Assembly: GCA_028554795.2 (NCBI GenBank)
Contig: CM068838.1
Location: 94,026,974 to 94,090,973, forward strand
From: Sinohyriopsis cumingii
Lineage: Eukaryota; Mollusca; Bivalvia; Unionida; Unionidae
DNA: 64,000 nucleotides
Reading direction: 5' to 3'
The notes below the pieces were generated by a model, which was not told where the DNA came from, did not search any database, and worked only from the letters and a program-made list of their open reading frames with translations. The position numbers and the translations under genes are program-made. Below, one piece after another: positions 1-13,386 of the stretch (within the stretch, counting starts at the first letter, position 1; each line of letters starts with the position of its first letter).

Positions 1-581
1 CGATATTGCAAATTACCCCCGATGACGATTCAAATTCAATTTGGTGCCTGCACGTTAAAATGTTAGTGCAATTCTTGCAAATTTCAAATTATACAATTGA
101 CGAATTCATCCTGCTTCAGTGACCGAAAGTCTTGAGTAAAGTGCTGTTAGTAATGTCCTATCTTCTTGTCATTGTGATGCCAAGTGTCATGAAGACCTAA
201 ACAAAGATCGTTCAGACGGGAGGTCAAAATGCCTATTATTTACAGTAGAGGATTTGGTTCCGTTGCAATCAACTAAAAGGATGGGGACGTTCCGATTGGT
301 GTTGATACGTATTCTACCATTACTGTGAATATTGTGCATTTAAGTACTATTATCACCAGTAAAATGAAATCACAGGTACAAACAGTACACAGACAATATA
401 CCCTATCCATAGTTACAAGGAGACACAGACATTTTACCCTATTCCTAGTTACAAACAGGCACAAAACCGTTTACTCTTTCCAATGTTACAAACAGGCACA
501 GTTTTTTAACCCTGTTCCTGTAAAAGCAATTAGTAGTTCCATGATGCAGTGAGGACTATTTTAGAGCTCTTGTTGTCAACA

Positions 582-804
<223 letters not shown>

Positions 805-3052
805 TTCTGGATAAATTCTACTTAAAGTAAAATGAATTTTTTGCTATTTCTTTGGAAACAAATTCTCAAGTTGCCTCAATTTAAATAGCTTTTAATTATT
901 GCTTTTGGGTTGGTTTGTCTTATTTTGTTTGTCGGCTCTTTTCTATGTTTGCTTTTCACCGCTTTATTGAATCTGAGAATGAGGTGTGTAATTTGTCCTT
1001 TACCATGAAAATTACAATCAAGGATATTTGTCTTGGTTGTACAAGTCAGAATGTCTCATAGATCGTATTGATTATTAGTACGTTTATTACAGACGATTAT
1101 ATCGGGTATGTCGTCTGAACACAATATGATATTACAGGGCAATAATGAATAATAGCAAATGCTCGTATAGATATTGTACGTTCGTATGTTACGTGCTTAG
1201 TCTCGAATATCCATTAACAGAAGAAATAGTGAAAACTAAAAGCTTTGAAGCACTTAACAAATTCATTTTCCCTGGAAAAAATACTGTAAAAATGAAAAAA
1301 ATAAGAAATTAATGTTTTAAGAATAAAATCCAAAAACAGTTCACGAATTATATTTTAGAAGGCTCATTAATGAAAAGTTTTAATTACTTCAAATTCTAGT
1401 CTCGAACATAATCCAAGATGGAAGGCTATGACGTATACTGTAAACTTGGTGTGGTGTTGGAATGTCTACAGTTCTGTGTTATTTACAAACAATAATCCGA
1501 TGTTTTAATTAATAAAATGTTTTTGTCTACGAATTATGTTTGAGCACTCATACCATTCCAGGAAAAATAATTAATCCAAAATAATTCGAATAAACATTTA
1601 AAATTTATTTCGCAAAATACCACAACAAAATAAACATCTTTACGTCCCCGTATTTAGAAGCCCTACTAAGACAAACCTCTATAAACACAGATTATACAGT
1701 AATTTGAAACGCAAAATCAGATTCCCGAACGAGTCACGTGATGTTCTGAAATTGTAGAACGTAGCTATATTTATAATGTCACAGACTCACAGAATGATCA
1801 TGACAAAAACAATCATTTTACACTCAGAACAAGATGAACATAAAAGGTTGTTTACTTGCCACAGTGATTTCTGAAAGCCAGGTCGGAAACCAAGTCAGCT
1901 TTAGAGACAAAGACAAACTATATTCTAAGACAATATAATGTTCCTAGTAAACAAAACTACACTATTTTAACATGTAATGAAATTAAAATTAAAAATATTT
2001 TAAAACGTACAAACAATTAAATCAAATATAAATAAAATCAAATTTATGTAACAATATATATAATATTAACTCGACGTGCACAAGGGCAATGTGAGGCTCT
2101 TAATGGTTTCAGATACACTTCATGCAAATAACTATTCCTTAATTATGTATCTGTGATTGTCTCTACATAGTTAGGTGCGTCCGTCTAACTGTTTTCTAAA
2201 AGGTACATGAATTTCATACAAAATATTAGCGCTATTATGAATGAAATTATTTTATCCGTTTTATGTAGGTCGAATGTTACTTTTACAAGAGAAACGTTCC
2301 AGTTCTAAATGATATTGGATCCGTTTTAAACAACTTGACTTGCCGAACGAGAATTATATTTTTTTTAAAATTGGAAATTTAGTTAATCTATATTACAAAT
2401 TTGATCTAAGCTAACAAGAAACTAATTTAATTTTTGTTAAAGAGACGGAGACTATCGAAGTGTCTCAATTCAGATAATATTATATTAGGTTGAAACGTTA
2501 TGTTATAACCTATGCCTAACAAAATGTTTCTACTTCACTCGTTAATGTTTTATGATATATACAAGAAATCATAGATTGTTTTGTGATTATATACATTCGA
2601 ATTCAAATACTGACGGCTTTTACGGATATTGTTATGTTCATTGCCATTGAGGCTAACATTTCTACTACTGCATTGACCATAAGTCTGTCTGTCGGTCTAG
2701 CCGTAGTCTGTGATGTATAATGTTATTGATTCCCAACGTCAGATATATCATTGACTATGTATGTATTCGCTTGTCTCATACTGTTCACATATTTACGCAC
2801 AAGTCAGCGCTACCGTGTTAAATTAGTTATATCCGTTTTCATAAGAGACATTATACCAGGATGTTAGATCCGTTGTAAACAACTTGAATTGCCTAACAAG
2901 AAGCAATGTTTTGCATGGTAATTTAAAATCTTGCATGGACATATTTTGACAAAAGCTTACATGAAACTCTAATGCAAAATGATTCCACTTCAACCTTTAA
3001 ACACTTCCTGATCTACTGAAAAACGAAAACGTGGAGTTTCTTTCATTATTTT

Positions 3053-3155
<103 letters not shown>

Positions 3156-6100
3156 CAAAGAAACTCAAATTTAATGTGTGTACTGTACCAATCTGGTTAA
3201 ATAGCCATTACTACATTGATATAATACAGTTCTCATATTTCGCGACAACTTAGTACTCGGACTTTTCTTTGCTTTGTCATCTGAATACAATACTTAAAAG
3301 CGCGCATTTTGTACCCTAAAATAATGACTATTTTCATACAACAAACGAAAAGGTTTTTTCTACCCGCAAATCTAGTGCGTAATGATATACTGTACAGTAA
3401 TAGGGCATCTAATTAAGCTACTGCACATGCGTACTTGCAACTGACTTCAGAGCGAAACCATTTTAAATTTAAGATATTGTGATTGTGAATTTACCCATTT
3501 GAATTTTCAATCTTGTAATCTATTTTGCTGACAGACACTACACTTTTTTATTTAATTCTCATTTAGCTGTTGTTTTCAATGAACACTGATTTAACTCTAA
3601 TGTATGTATGGTTTTCGAACCATATTATGAGCGTGTTGAAAAGTATGATTATGACGTAAGCAACTGGTAGTAATACAATTAATTCAAAGTTTTCCCTGAA
3701 CACCTTTACTTTTTCCCACAGATTGTAAGTATGAGTGATAATCACTATTCAACAATAATAGTATATATACGTTCATTTAATGTTAAATTGTACAATTTAT
3801 GTTGACAACATTTTAAATATAAATTTGCTCAAAAAACGTAATTGGTGTTGCTTTAAGTTTGTTTCATAGGTGATGTTTTACCGCACCTTACTGCTTACAT
3901 AAATAAATATTACTGTCATAAATTATATTATCGCTCCAAAGATGATAAATAATAAAAAAAACACCTCGAATTAGCGCTATATATATGTATGCATGAGAAA
4001 TAGGAAAATAAATTAGCTCCGTATGCCATATCCTATAGTATCGATATTAATTGTACCACACAGTCATATTTCAATAATTCATTTACAGAAATGTTACACC
4101 AATTTCGAGGGTATTTATAATCCGTTTAAACTTCTTTAATATTAAGATTGCACTGCCGCAATCAAATATGTTTTAAATTATACAACTTTTAAATTCGCTT
4201 TACGTTTAAGCTACATATATAACCATATCTAGGTCTACGTATCGGATGTGTAGTCTTACATGGAGTTGATGACTGTATGCTGTTTTTGGACTCATCATGA
4301 TTACTATCATACTATTTTCGTTTCTCTGAGGATACATAGAAATGCGGCTAAAACCTTCACCTCACTGACCCTAATATCCACTCAACAAGAATTTAGAACT
4401 CATTCGATATTACCTGACACACAGTCGCCCTGACCTTTTCCAGTTTCTATTGTCGTTCCATCAGTTTAACTATCCCTCATTCAAAACTCTGTCTTCCATC
4501 AAGGACATATTTCCGTAAACCACACGAAACACTTCATCTGCTCTAAGCCAATTTACAAATTACATCCGCTATAAAGTGCTTTCATAATTTGCTCCATCCT
4601 AAAAGCAAGAGTAAGGTTACTATAATTAATATGGTTTTCAATGCTTGCAAGAAGCACTTAAAAAAATTCTGTATTTTATTATATATAAGATTCAACTGCT
4701 AGACATATTCATTTTGTTAAAAATTGTTCACACTGTTCAACCGTTCACATCATAACAAGCAGTATTAAAGTATCTTAATTATGTTGTAAGAGTAGGTTTT
4801 AAGGATTTTTACATTGTCAGAGGATTAGAATGAGAGCAATGCACTTGCGCTAGCGAGACCTGAAAAGTACACCTATACCTTCTATTAATTAAACATCGAC
4901 ACAAAATTTAAATTCGGTTTAAGCATTTATTTGTTAGTTACAATTTTGTTAATGAGAACAAAACCAATTCAGTTGTTTCAAGATCAGATTAAGAAAATAT
5001 TTACATTTGTATAAGCACTTTAACTAGTATTTATATAAATTAAAAACAAACACTTACGAACGAACAAGCAAACATAAAGTACGTTTTAATATAATGTACA
5101 CTGATATGTACACAATGTCACCGATTATTCCCCTGCAATAAAAGGTTTCTAATTTGTAAGTTTTTTGTCTGACTTCATTTTTCTTACAGTTTGGGGGAAT
5201 TATTTTATTACTTATTTGACGTGAAACTTCCGTCGTAAGACTTTATTTGACTTTTATGCGAACTGGAGAATTATTGGACTATGTAAAAGACCGCATAAGC
5301 ATTTTTCGAGTAACATTTCCATGTCTTGGCTAACTTTTAGCAATCGAAATGTAAAGTACAGATGTAAGACAGAATGAACATGAAGATGCTATCTGGACGA
5401 CCGTGTTGGCAAAGTTCGTGGCGGTGGGACACTCTCAGTGCCATTATTCCCCTTATCAAATGGATCCAAAACGAGTCATCGGGTGACACGTTAGGAATAA
5501 TTAATCTTGGTGGAGACATCATAAATAGTAGTGTGCAAATGATCATTTTGGAAAATATATTTTGTTTTTTTCTTCACCTTCCAACATAGATTAATCATAC
5601 TATTACTTTATGGACTAGTCATATTTTTTTCTTCCAAGGTAGCAGGTTTGTTCTATATAAAGTGATGCTGTCTTATACATTGATATACATAACCACGAAT
5701 ACATTTGTGTATTACCATCTCGTACACGGCTAAAATGTCCTTTCGAAAACGAAAGCATTTCTATTTCATTTAAAACAAAATTAAATGGCTCAAGATACAG
5801 TTAAATATAATGTTGTTGACCTGTTGTTACATAACTTATCACTATTGGCAAGGTGGTTTTGCACAAATTGTCAAGGTATATTAATACTTTTGGTTTCTAT
5901 CCCCTCCACCAGTCAACGAGATACCAATTGTACGCATGCGACCTAATGAACAATATATTAAAAACTTATGTCGTCAATAAGACCTTATTACCAAATAGGT
6001 TTCTCAAGTTCGATGTCTGAACAATTTGCAAAACCGTAATATTGTTTCACATTAGGACACCAATTTATTAGATACAACATGAATATACTAAAGATCTGTA

Positions 6101-8960
6101 GTTGCGGAGAGGTTCTCTTTGAGGCAGGAATTAATCTTCCCATATTCCATATGTGTATATGTCGCACAGGGAAATACAATTATGTCACTGACACAAAATT
6201 CCACTTAAATGCGGGTACTAACTTGAAATTTCTTTAAAATATTTTTTGGAACTTTAAGTGTTGTTTTAAGAGAGGGAAATATTTTCGTTAACGATAATAT
6301 GTCGGCATAATAAGATTCATATTTTAATGTAGTGTCTTGAATAGAAAGCATACAATTAAATTAACATACATCCAATATTGTTAGTGTTAATATGTAAGGG
6401 CTGTTATACAAAATTTGAAAGAGTGGCACACATTCCATATCTGGTGATATGTGTCACTATGTCGACAGACTAAATTTCTTTCGGAGTTCCAACAATATTC
6501 GATCAACTAATAGTTTCCATGGGAATAAATTCGTCCATGTAAATTAATCAATTCAGCAACATAGTGATTGATAAGTGGACAAACGCCCCGGTCTACCGTA
6601 AGAGAGGGATATTAATCTTCCCCTTGGGGATGTCATGTGCCAGACATTTTAGAGATCGCTGTCACAGCGAAAAGAGTTCAGAGGGTGCAGATTGGTTTCT
6701 GATACATTTCAAGATAAATGTCTTTTTTAAAATGTTTTAAAGACCATTTAAAATAGTGAAATATGTATTGAAATAACCCATTTTAAACAGATCTAAATAT
6801 TGACAATAATTTATATGTATCTTCCTAATTTGTGCAAAACTGTTTTCGAAAGACGTAGAAAAACATTTAAAAGCAATTTAAATGAGCAATGGTTTAAGCA
6901 TTTGTCAGTGATATTAAACAATATTTCTGATGAAGTCTCACAGTATAGTATAATTACTACTTTGAACTTATAGCACTAGATTTGACCGTCATATTTTGAA
7001 ACTGACACTTTCAGCTGGTAGAAGGAGTTGAGTATAGCTAATTTTACGACAAGACAACAATGTATAAATATACTGAACATAAGCAAATTTGGAATACCAG
7101 AGTTAGGATAGAAAAACGGCGAAAGTACGAAATGTACATTTTCCAATATTGAATTTGTAAAAAAATTACATAGATATGAGTTGTTTAATTAAGTAGCAAT
7201 TATTAAAAGCGGTAATAATTCGTGGTAGTAATGTTTAGTTGTGATCAAAAGGATGGAGTAACCTATAATCATGCAATAAGGACAGTAAGTGTTTATTTAA
7301 TGTGATGAGTGATTAGTGTATTAGGCACAGAAGTGATCATGCAGGTATACCGTCAAAATACAACTTAGAATGATACAGCCACTGATTTAACATATGCACG
7401 ATAAAAATAGGGACAACTGTGAAATTAAACACGTATTTAATACATCCGTAAGTTTTTGTGAAATATTGGAGGGAGGAAAAACATCGGAATTCGGAGAAAC
7501 TATATTGATCATATTATAATAACTAGAATTTATGTTAAAATACAAATAGACGTTTTAATAATGTTTCATTGCGGTGGTCTTAATGAATACAAATTCCATG
7601 TAACATTCTGTCCGAATAAAAAGTTTTGAACACAGGTGTCGCCTCATACACAAATATACGCGAATAAGCTAGCAGTTATGAGTAAAAAAGTATTATCAGA
7701 ACCAAAGAGACTTCCTTGAACTGCAACAAAATCATTAGCTGTGTTGATGTGAACGGGTACCAAATACAAAGATCACGTTTTGCTCAATGCCAAGTAAATA
7801 TCAAGCCCAAATTAACACATATCTCTGTAATTTATTGATAAATTTTGTGTCAGTGAGATAATCATAACCGGCAGATGGCAATATATGCTCACATCTGAGT
7901 AACTACCTAATATAAATACCGTTTATTTGTCAAGCACATGGTCTTCATCGCCGTTCTTTAAAGCTTATCAATTATACTCTATCAAGTTGTAATATAAGTA
8001 TATTCTTAATTATATAGTCAATAAGTATAGTCCATTGATGAACTGTATTTGTAATAGATTCAATAATGGATTATCTTTGAATACAGATATATGGTCCAAA
8101 AAATAAATACTAACTTGGTACTTACGGTATTGCTCTGCTTGCTTCCTATCGTATTTCCTAACATTGAGGATATTTATTTATGTTTTTATATAAGAACATA
8201 AAATATTCAAAATGGATGAATTTATGACGGCTTTGTAAAAGAAATATTGTTTGCTAAATACGTTTTTAAATTGTATATATGGATAATAATGGCTCTTCAA
8301 CAATTTGAAGTACCTGTTGTTAGAGTCAAGTTCTGCCAATGATTAGTGATACCACTCATAGACTTCAGGACAGGACATTTAGTTACCACACGCATTACTA
8401 TTGTATTAACTGAATGAACTTCCATTCAAATATAGCACCAAAAGTGGTGCCAATATTTTAAAATCGCTGTTTTTAACTTCCGATGCACTGAATCACCTCA
8501 CAATGTGTTATGTAATCTCCGTAATCCCTATTCTTAATCATGGGGATCTAAAATAATTGTTAACTTTTAAATGAAGTCATGCGGCATCACGGACACAGTG
8601 ACGTTAAGGAAGCAAAACGGATTCTCGCCTCAGTGACGGCTACAGACATGATACTCCTTAACTTGAACAGCCTTAGCGAATGACATACATCAGTAAGCAG
8701 ATGGACTTGCGCCAACATTGAAATAAATGTCAGCGGTTAAAAGTAATAGCCAAGTTGCTCTTTCCGAAGTATGGAGAAGTATACACTTGACCATTATGCA
8801 TTCACATAATCTTTATTTATAGTGACTCATTGCGTTCATATACTATGTCAAACCTTGCGTATAAATGATTACCGAGAATAAGGACCATCACACATTCATA
8901 GACTTTTTAATGGGTATGACTAATAGTTCATTATATTAACATTGAGTGTAACATCACATC

Positions 8961-8963
<3 letters not shown>

Positions 8964-8999
<36 letters not shown>

Positions 9000-9013
9000 T
9001 ATAATAATAATAA
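8964..9013. repeat. (AAT)n tail of the LINE
   Basis: A nearly pure AAT trinucleotide run with a few ATT/AAC interruptions. It forms the 3' terminal tail of the minus-strand LINE and marks its left boundary against the duplicated segment. Confidence 0.8.
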
Positions 9014-10710
9014 CAATGACGTTGTATAGCGCTTAATGTTTGGAAGCTGTAAGCGTTTTACAACATTAGACAACTTCTGTAACATAAATTACATAAATAA
9101 TGATATGATTACAAACAAACAAAAACACGAAATTAGAAAACATAAAAAGACATGCTGAAAATATTTACGGTAGGAAACATTATTAGGTCTTTAAATTTGT
9201 TATTGCAGTCAAAATATGTGAGTTCTAAAAGCTCTCTTGTATAGAATCACTGTGTCATTGTGCTTATGTTCAGTGGGCAGTTCATTTCACGTCGCTAGGC
9301 CCTGGTATGCAAAAGAACGCTGTCAATATGACTTTGTTTTCATAGTGGGAATAATGAGTATACAATTGTCAGAAGAGGAGCGTAAGTATTTTCCTGGAGT
9401 TTACACATGGGTGAGGTCGGATAGGTATGTTGGATTGGAGTATGTCAGTGAAACGTAGCACAGAGAACACAATTTGTGTTTGATTCTGGATCGAATGGAT
9501 AGACAGTGAAGGGTACAGAGCAGTGAGGAGGTGTGCTCTGATCGTGGTACTCTAAGTATGATCCGAGCAGTTGTGTTTTGAACTTTTTAAAGTTTCTGGA
9601 GTAGTTATTGAGATGAACTAGACATAATCGAGTTACAATAATCCAGTCTTGAAAGTACTAATGAACACACAAGTGTTTTAGTGGCATCAACTGAAAGATA
9701 TTTGCGAATGGAGCTGATGCGTTTCAGCTCAAGATATGCAGCCTTGCATATGTTCATGACATGTTGGTGCAATGAAAGAGTACTGTCCAGAGTAGCACCT
9801 AGGTTTCGTACTGATTGTGTTAATGTAATGTTGGTGTTGCTGATATTTAGTGTTTGAGGTAAAGGATGTGAATGAGAAAGTCATTGTGTTATGATCAGAA
9901 TGGCATTACTTTTGTCATCATTCATCTGCAGCTTATTACATGTCATCCATATTTCAGATCGGAAATGCACCTCTCTAGACCTTAGATGGTAGCATCAACT
10001 TCAGTTGGGTGGCTAGACTTGTATATTTGGGTATAGTCAATTGGTGAGACAATGGATGATGATATGTGACACTTGAGAGCGGCTGAGTGTATATAATGAA
10101 GAGAACAAGTCCAAGAACAAACATCTGTGGAACACACAAAATATATTAACTGGGCTATAGTGCATTCCATTTGCAGACACAATTTGTGTCCTGTTGACCA
10201 AGTAGGACTTAAACCACAGTAAGGCTGTATACTGAATGCCAAATACATGCTAGAAACCGTGAAGTAATATATCATGGTCTATTGTGTCAAATGCTGCAGA
10301 CAAATCAAGGAGGGCGAAGACTGTAACATTTCCGCTATCCAAAGCAGAGAAAATATCATTAACTACTTTTAGAAGTGTAGTTTCAGTACTGCGGCAAGGG
10401 GGATATGCAGATTGTGCATTGCTAAAAAGACTGTTTGAATTCAGATGAGATACAAGCTGGGATAGAACAACCTTTTCAAATATTTTTTATCTGAATGGGA
10501 GATTAGAAAGTGGCGGTGGTTCTTTAGTGTTGGTTTCTTCAGAAGAATCTTTACAACGGTAGTGTTGACAAATGATGGGAATTCCTCGAATGAGAGAGAA
10601 GTATTAATAACTTCATTTAGTGGAGACAAAACTGGATCTAAGCACTCAAACAGCATTGATGTTGGAATTGGATCAAGTTCACATGACTGTGGTGTACGCT
10701 TCATCAAGAT

Positions 10711-10782
10711 TGTACGTATGAAATCCATAGAAACAGGTTCAAATGATGTACGTACGAAATCCATAGAAACAGGTTCAAATGC
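10711..10782. repeat. 36-bp tandem duplication in LINE
   Basis: Two adjacent 36-bp copies differ at few positions; both contain GAAATCCATAGAAACAGG. They lie at the 5' edge of the LINE RT remnant and add 12 codons in frame, giving the repeated peptide pattern M-D-F-(V/I)-R-T on the minus strand. Confidence 0.85.
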
Positions 10783-11249
10783 TGCTATTGGTAGCCGCCC
10801 AATTTATGCATTCCACTTTTGACTCATAGTGTTACGAGTCTATAGCTCATTTATATTGGTATGTATCTAAAGTATAATATAATGAATACTGTGAAATACT
10901 TTCTAGAGGCTTCACCGGCTACGAACGTACTACAGAAATATTAGGCAGTATTCGTTGGTACGTGGCACTGATGTTAAAATAATGGTTTAGAGCTCCTCTC
11001 GCATTCTATACTTTAGCTAACCAAAGTTTTGTCTTGGAAATCATTGTTTATGTAACTGGTGTTTTCAATATAAAGAGATGAGGATTAAGATAATTCTTGA
11101 AAGTGTGTTAATGGCAAGTGTAATCAAAGGTTTACTCTCTTTAGGAAGCAAAATAAGAAATGCATATATACCCTATCAAGCCATCTTCAATTGTGACTGC
11201 AATCGTTTCATTATAGTATGATCAATTCGTCAACTCACGTTTCATAGTG

Positions 11250-11580
11250 TTACGAGTATGTGCTCTTAAAATAAGAAAGAGAAAAGAGTGAGAAACAACA
11301 AGCTTTTTAAAAGTTAACAAATAATTTATTCATCCAGAATTCAAAGTGAACATGAAAAATACCTTAATTTATTACGAATTAATTCCCAAACTAATATAAT
11401 TACAGCCACAAGATCACATACAAATGTACTAACCAGAATCAAATATTTTCTGCGGACAATTCTGCAAATTGAATGTCCCAATACATTATCAATGTTGAAC
11501 GCTGTCCCATTTTATATGCTAACCAATATGAACGTGTCTATACGGTAAAGTGAAGTGACAGCGAAGACACACTCTCTTCT
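11250..11580. repeat. Candidate Polinton terminal sequence (copy 1)
   Basis: From TTACGAG at 11,250 the sequence runs through CTCTTAAAATAAG and an A-rich stretch to the C-terminal end of the PolB pseudogene. The same start and first ~170-250 bp recur at 24,930 and, outside the duplication, at 47,099. A repeated end next to the 3' end of polB is what a Polinton terminal inverted repeat would look like. I could not find the inverted partner or a 6-bp target duplication, so the assignment is tentative. Confidence 0.45.
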
Positions 11581-11584
11581 GGTA

Positions 11585-13386
11585 CACGATGGTGATAGAC
11601 CTTTTCCAAAGGTCTACTGACGATTTGGTGAGTGGGTAAATGTACAATCTTGTCTTTCGTAGGTGGTCACTTTAAAGTTTACATCCTGTCCAGACTGCAA
11701 GGCATCTTTCAATACGCCAAAGTTCAACACTCGATGTTTGCGATTATTGAGAGCCAATCCTTTCACTTTAGACTCCGTGTGCACTTTTCCTTGCTTGTCC
11801 CGGTATTCGTAGCCGTAAGGTTTAGGACAACTACTAGCAAAACGTAGAATCTTATCGTCGGGGTGTAAGTGTGTCCAGGCTCCTAAACGGTCTCCGTCGA
11901 TATCAGGGTGATGTTGACCCAGGCAATTAATGTAGATGCAACCGTCCGTGTCAAAGTAAAGATCTCCTAACAGCTATTAAGCCTCGTACAATTTTAAGCG
12001 AGCTTGGGCTGTCACGTAAGCCGCAATGATAACATTTCCAAATTCGTCAGCTTCTACAAGGTCCAGAACTTCTTCGTAATTGACTAAGGTTGTGTCGTTA
12101 ATCATTTAGAGGTACCGGGAAGGTTCTGTCAAATATTCCGCTTTAGGTAAACACGGTCGTTGTGCCATTTTGTCCAACTAGCAATTTAACATCAGTTTGG
12201 CAAACGATTGCCTTCCTTCGTTTTTGTGAACGTGGTATAATGAGAGGCCTTCTTGCGCCCAGCATTTCCCTTTGAATTTATTTTGGTGTTTTCGAGTGTG
12301 GCACCAGGTAGTTTAGTTTCTGCCCTTCTGAGTTTCGTCGCCCTTGTGGTTATTTGGTCTTGGAAAGGTGGTCCGTTCCGTATGATTCTTACAGTTGGCA
12401 TTCCAAATCAAGAGCTTTGAACAATTCCACGCTGGACCACATCCCCATCAAGACACGTTCACCCTGGTCATTTGAAACGATATGTCTTGGTTGAACGTTT
12501 CGGCACAAGTACAGCACAAGGAAGCATCAGTTTTCCTTGGCAATGGTTTGGTAAATCGGGATGGTACAAATCGGTGGGAGGCAAGACTTTGCACTTCATC
12601 AATCTTTAGTATTGTCTAATATTCTCTAGGTCAATGTATTCCATCAGCAATTGCCGGTGCCCTAAAGGAATACGACAATTATTGCACACACATGGATACA
12701 GCGAACACACCTATAGTTATTTGATTTCTTCTCCTTTCTCCTCGCCTGCTTGGAACAGCAAACAGGTGGCTTTGTCCTTCCACTGAACAAAGTGTTCAGC
12801 AAGTTCAGCAGGTCCTCCAACTTTCCAAGATGCGTTTCAACTCAGAATCGGCTTTTGAACGGTGATCGTACTCATGTTCCCACAATTCCACCCCATGCAA
12901 TCCTTGCTGTTCTAACTTTTAGCGCCGCTGACAAGTGGTCAGGTGAAGGTCGTCCAAGGTCCGTTGTAAAAGCTGGTTTTAAGTGTCACGTTCAGTGTAG
13001 CCAATTGGACATCCGTGAAATAATCAGCCGTTAAACTCGTAGACGATCTTGAAGTTTTCTAAGTCCGAGCCATCTACCAAATATTTTCCTATGATCATTT
13101 TGCCTCCTCCTTTTACGGACATGTTGGATCAATGTGCCTTTCCTATTGCACAAAATAGGTAGTTAGCGTAGGCCTTGACCGAGTGTTGACGTTTTGCAAA
13201 TATGGTCTTTTGAAGGCTTATGACGGCCAGGATTTTTTCAGGCATGAATCGTTGGCGGTAAACTAAGGAACACGCGTTGGCAATGGTGCAGGCTTCTTTC
13301 CCAAGATCGATTCCCTCCGTGTGCAATGAACAGTTCTCGAAATTGTCCACATCAACGTCGTGAAATGAGGAATTAAATAGTGACAA
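11585..13386 (-). pseudogene. Polinton DNA polymerase B remnant (copy 1)
   Basis: Decayed protein-primed family B DNA polymerase of a Polinton/Maverick transposon, the enzyme that would replicate the element. Reading leftward on the minus strand, 13,129-13,386 keeps an exonuclease/palm segment (EGIDLGKEACTIANACSL, VYRQRF). Near 13,045-13,115 is a segment containing GKYLVDG. Near 12,440-12,560 is the Cys-rich CCTCAET block. About 11,990-12,070 gives NVIIAAYVTAQARLKLY. The motif C region is at about 11,935-11,965. The C-terminal RPLEKVY motif is near 11,600. Motif C reads YFDTDG where family members have DTDS. Many frameshifts and stops interrupt it, and the N-terminal third is absent because the duplicated segment ends here. 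It cannot encode a working enzyme. The family call is secure; internal boundaries are approximate. Confidence 0.85.

Larger units (their letters stand above)
8964..10825 (-). mobile_element. CR1/L2-like LINE, 5'-truncated and dead
   Basis: Read on the minus strand this is the reverse-transcriptase part of a CR1/L2-type non-LTR retrotransposon. An N-terminal RT segment lies at about 10,510-10,690 (ELDPIPTSMLFECLDP, FVNTTVVKILLKKP). Motif A reads ALLDLSAAFDTIDHDILL at 10,268-10,318. Then come FKSYLVNRTQ near 10,200 and the TQIYKSSHPTEVDATI block near 10,000. The 3' UTR ends with AGCGCTATACAACGTC followed by an ATT-rich tail (8,964-9,013), as expected for a tail-templated LINE. Motif C should read Y/F-ADD but reads SPIDY here (about 10,022-10,048), and several frameshifts are present, so it is inactive. 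It is absent from copy 2, so insertion followed the duplication or copy 2 lost it. The endonuclease is missing. Confidence 0.85.

Noticed and set aside
5337-5589. Overlapping ORFs of about 70 codons on both strands
   Set aside because: The orthologous segment in copy 2 (about 20,700-20,900) does not keep either frame.
11632-11847. Plus-strand ORF with similar counterpart at 25,303-25,614
   Set aside because: Conserved between duplicates only because both are antisense to the C-terminal part of PolB, where motif order is clear on the minus strand.
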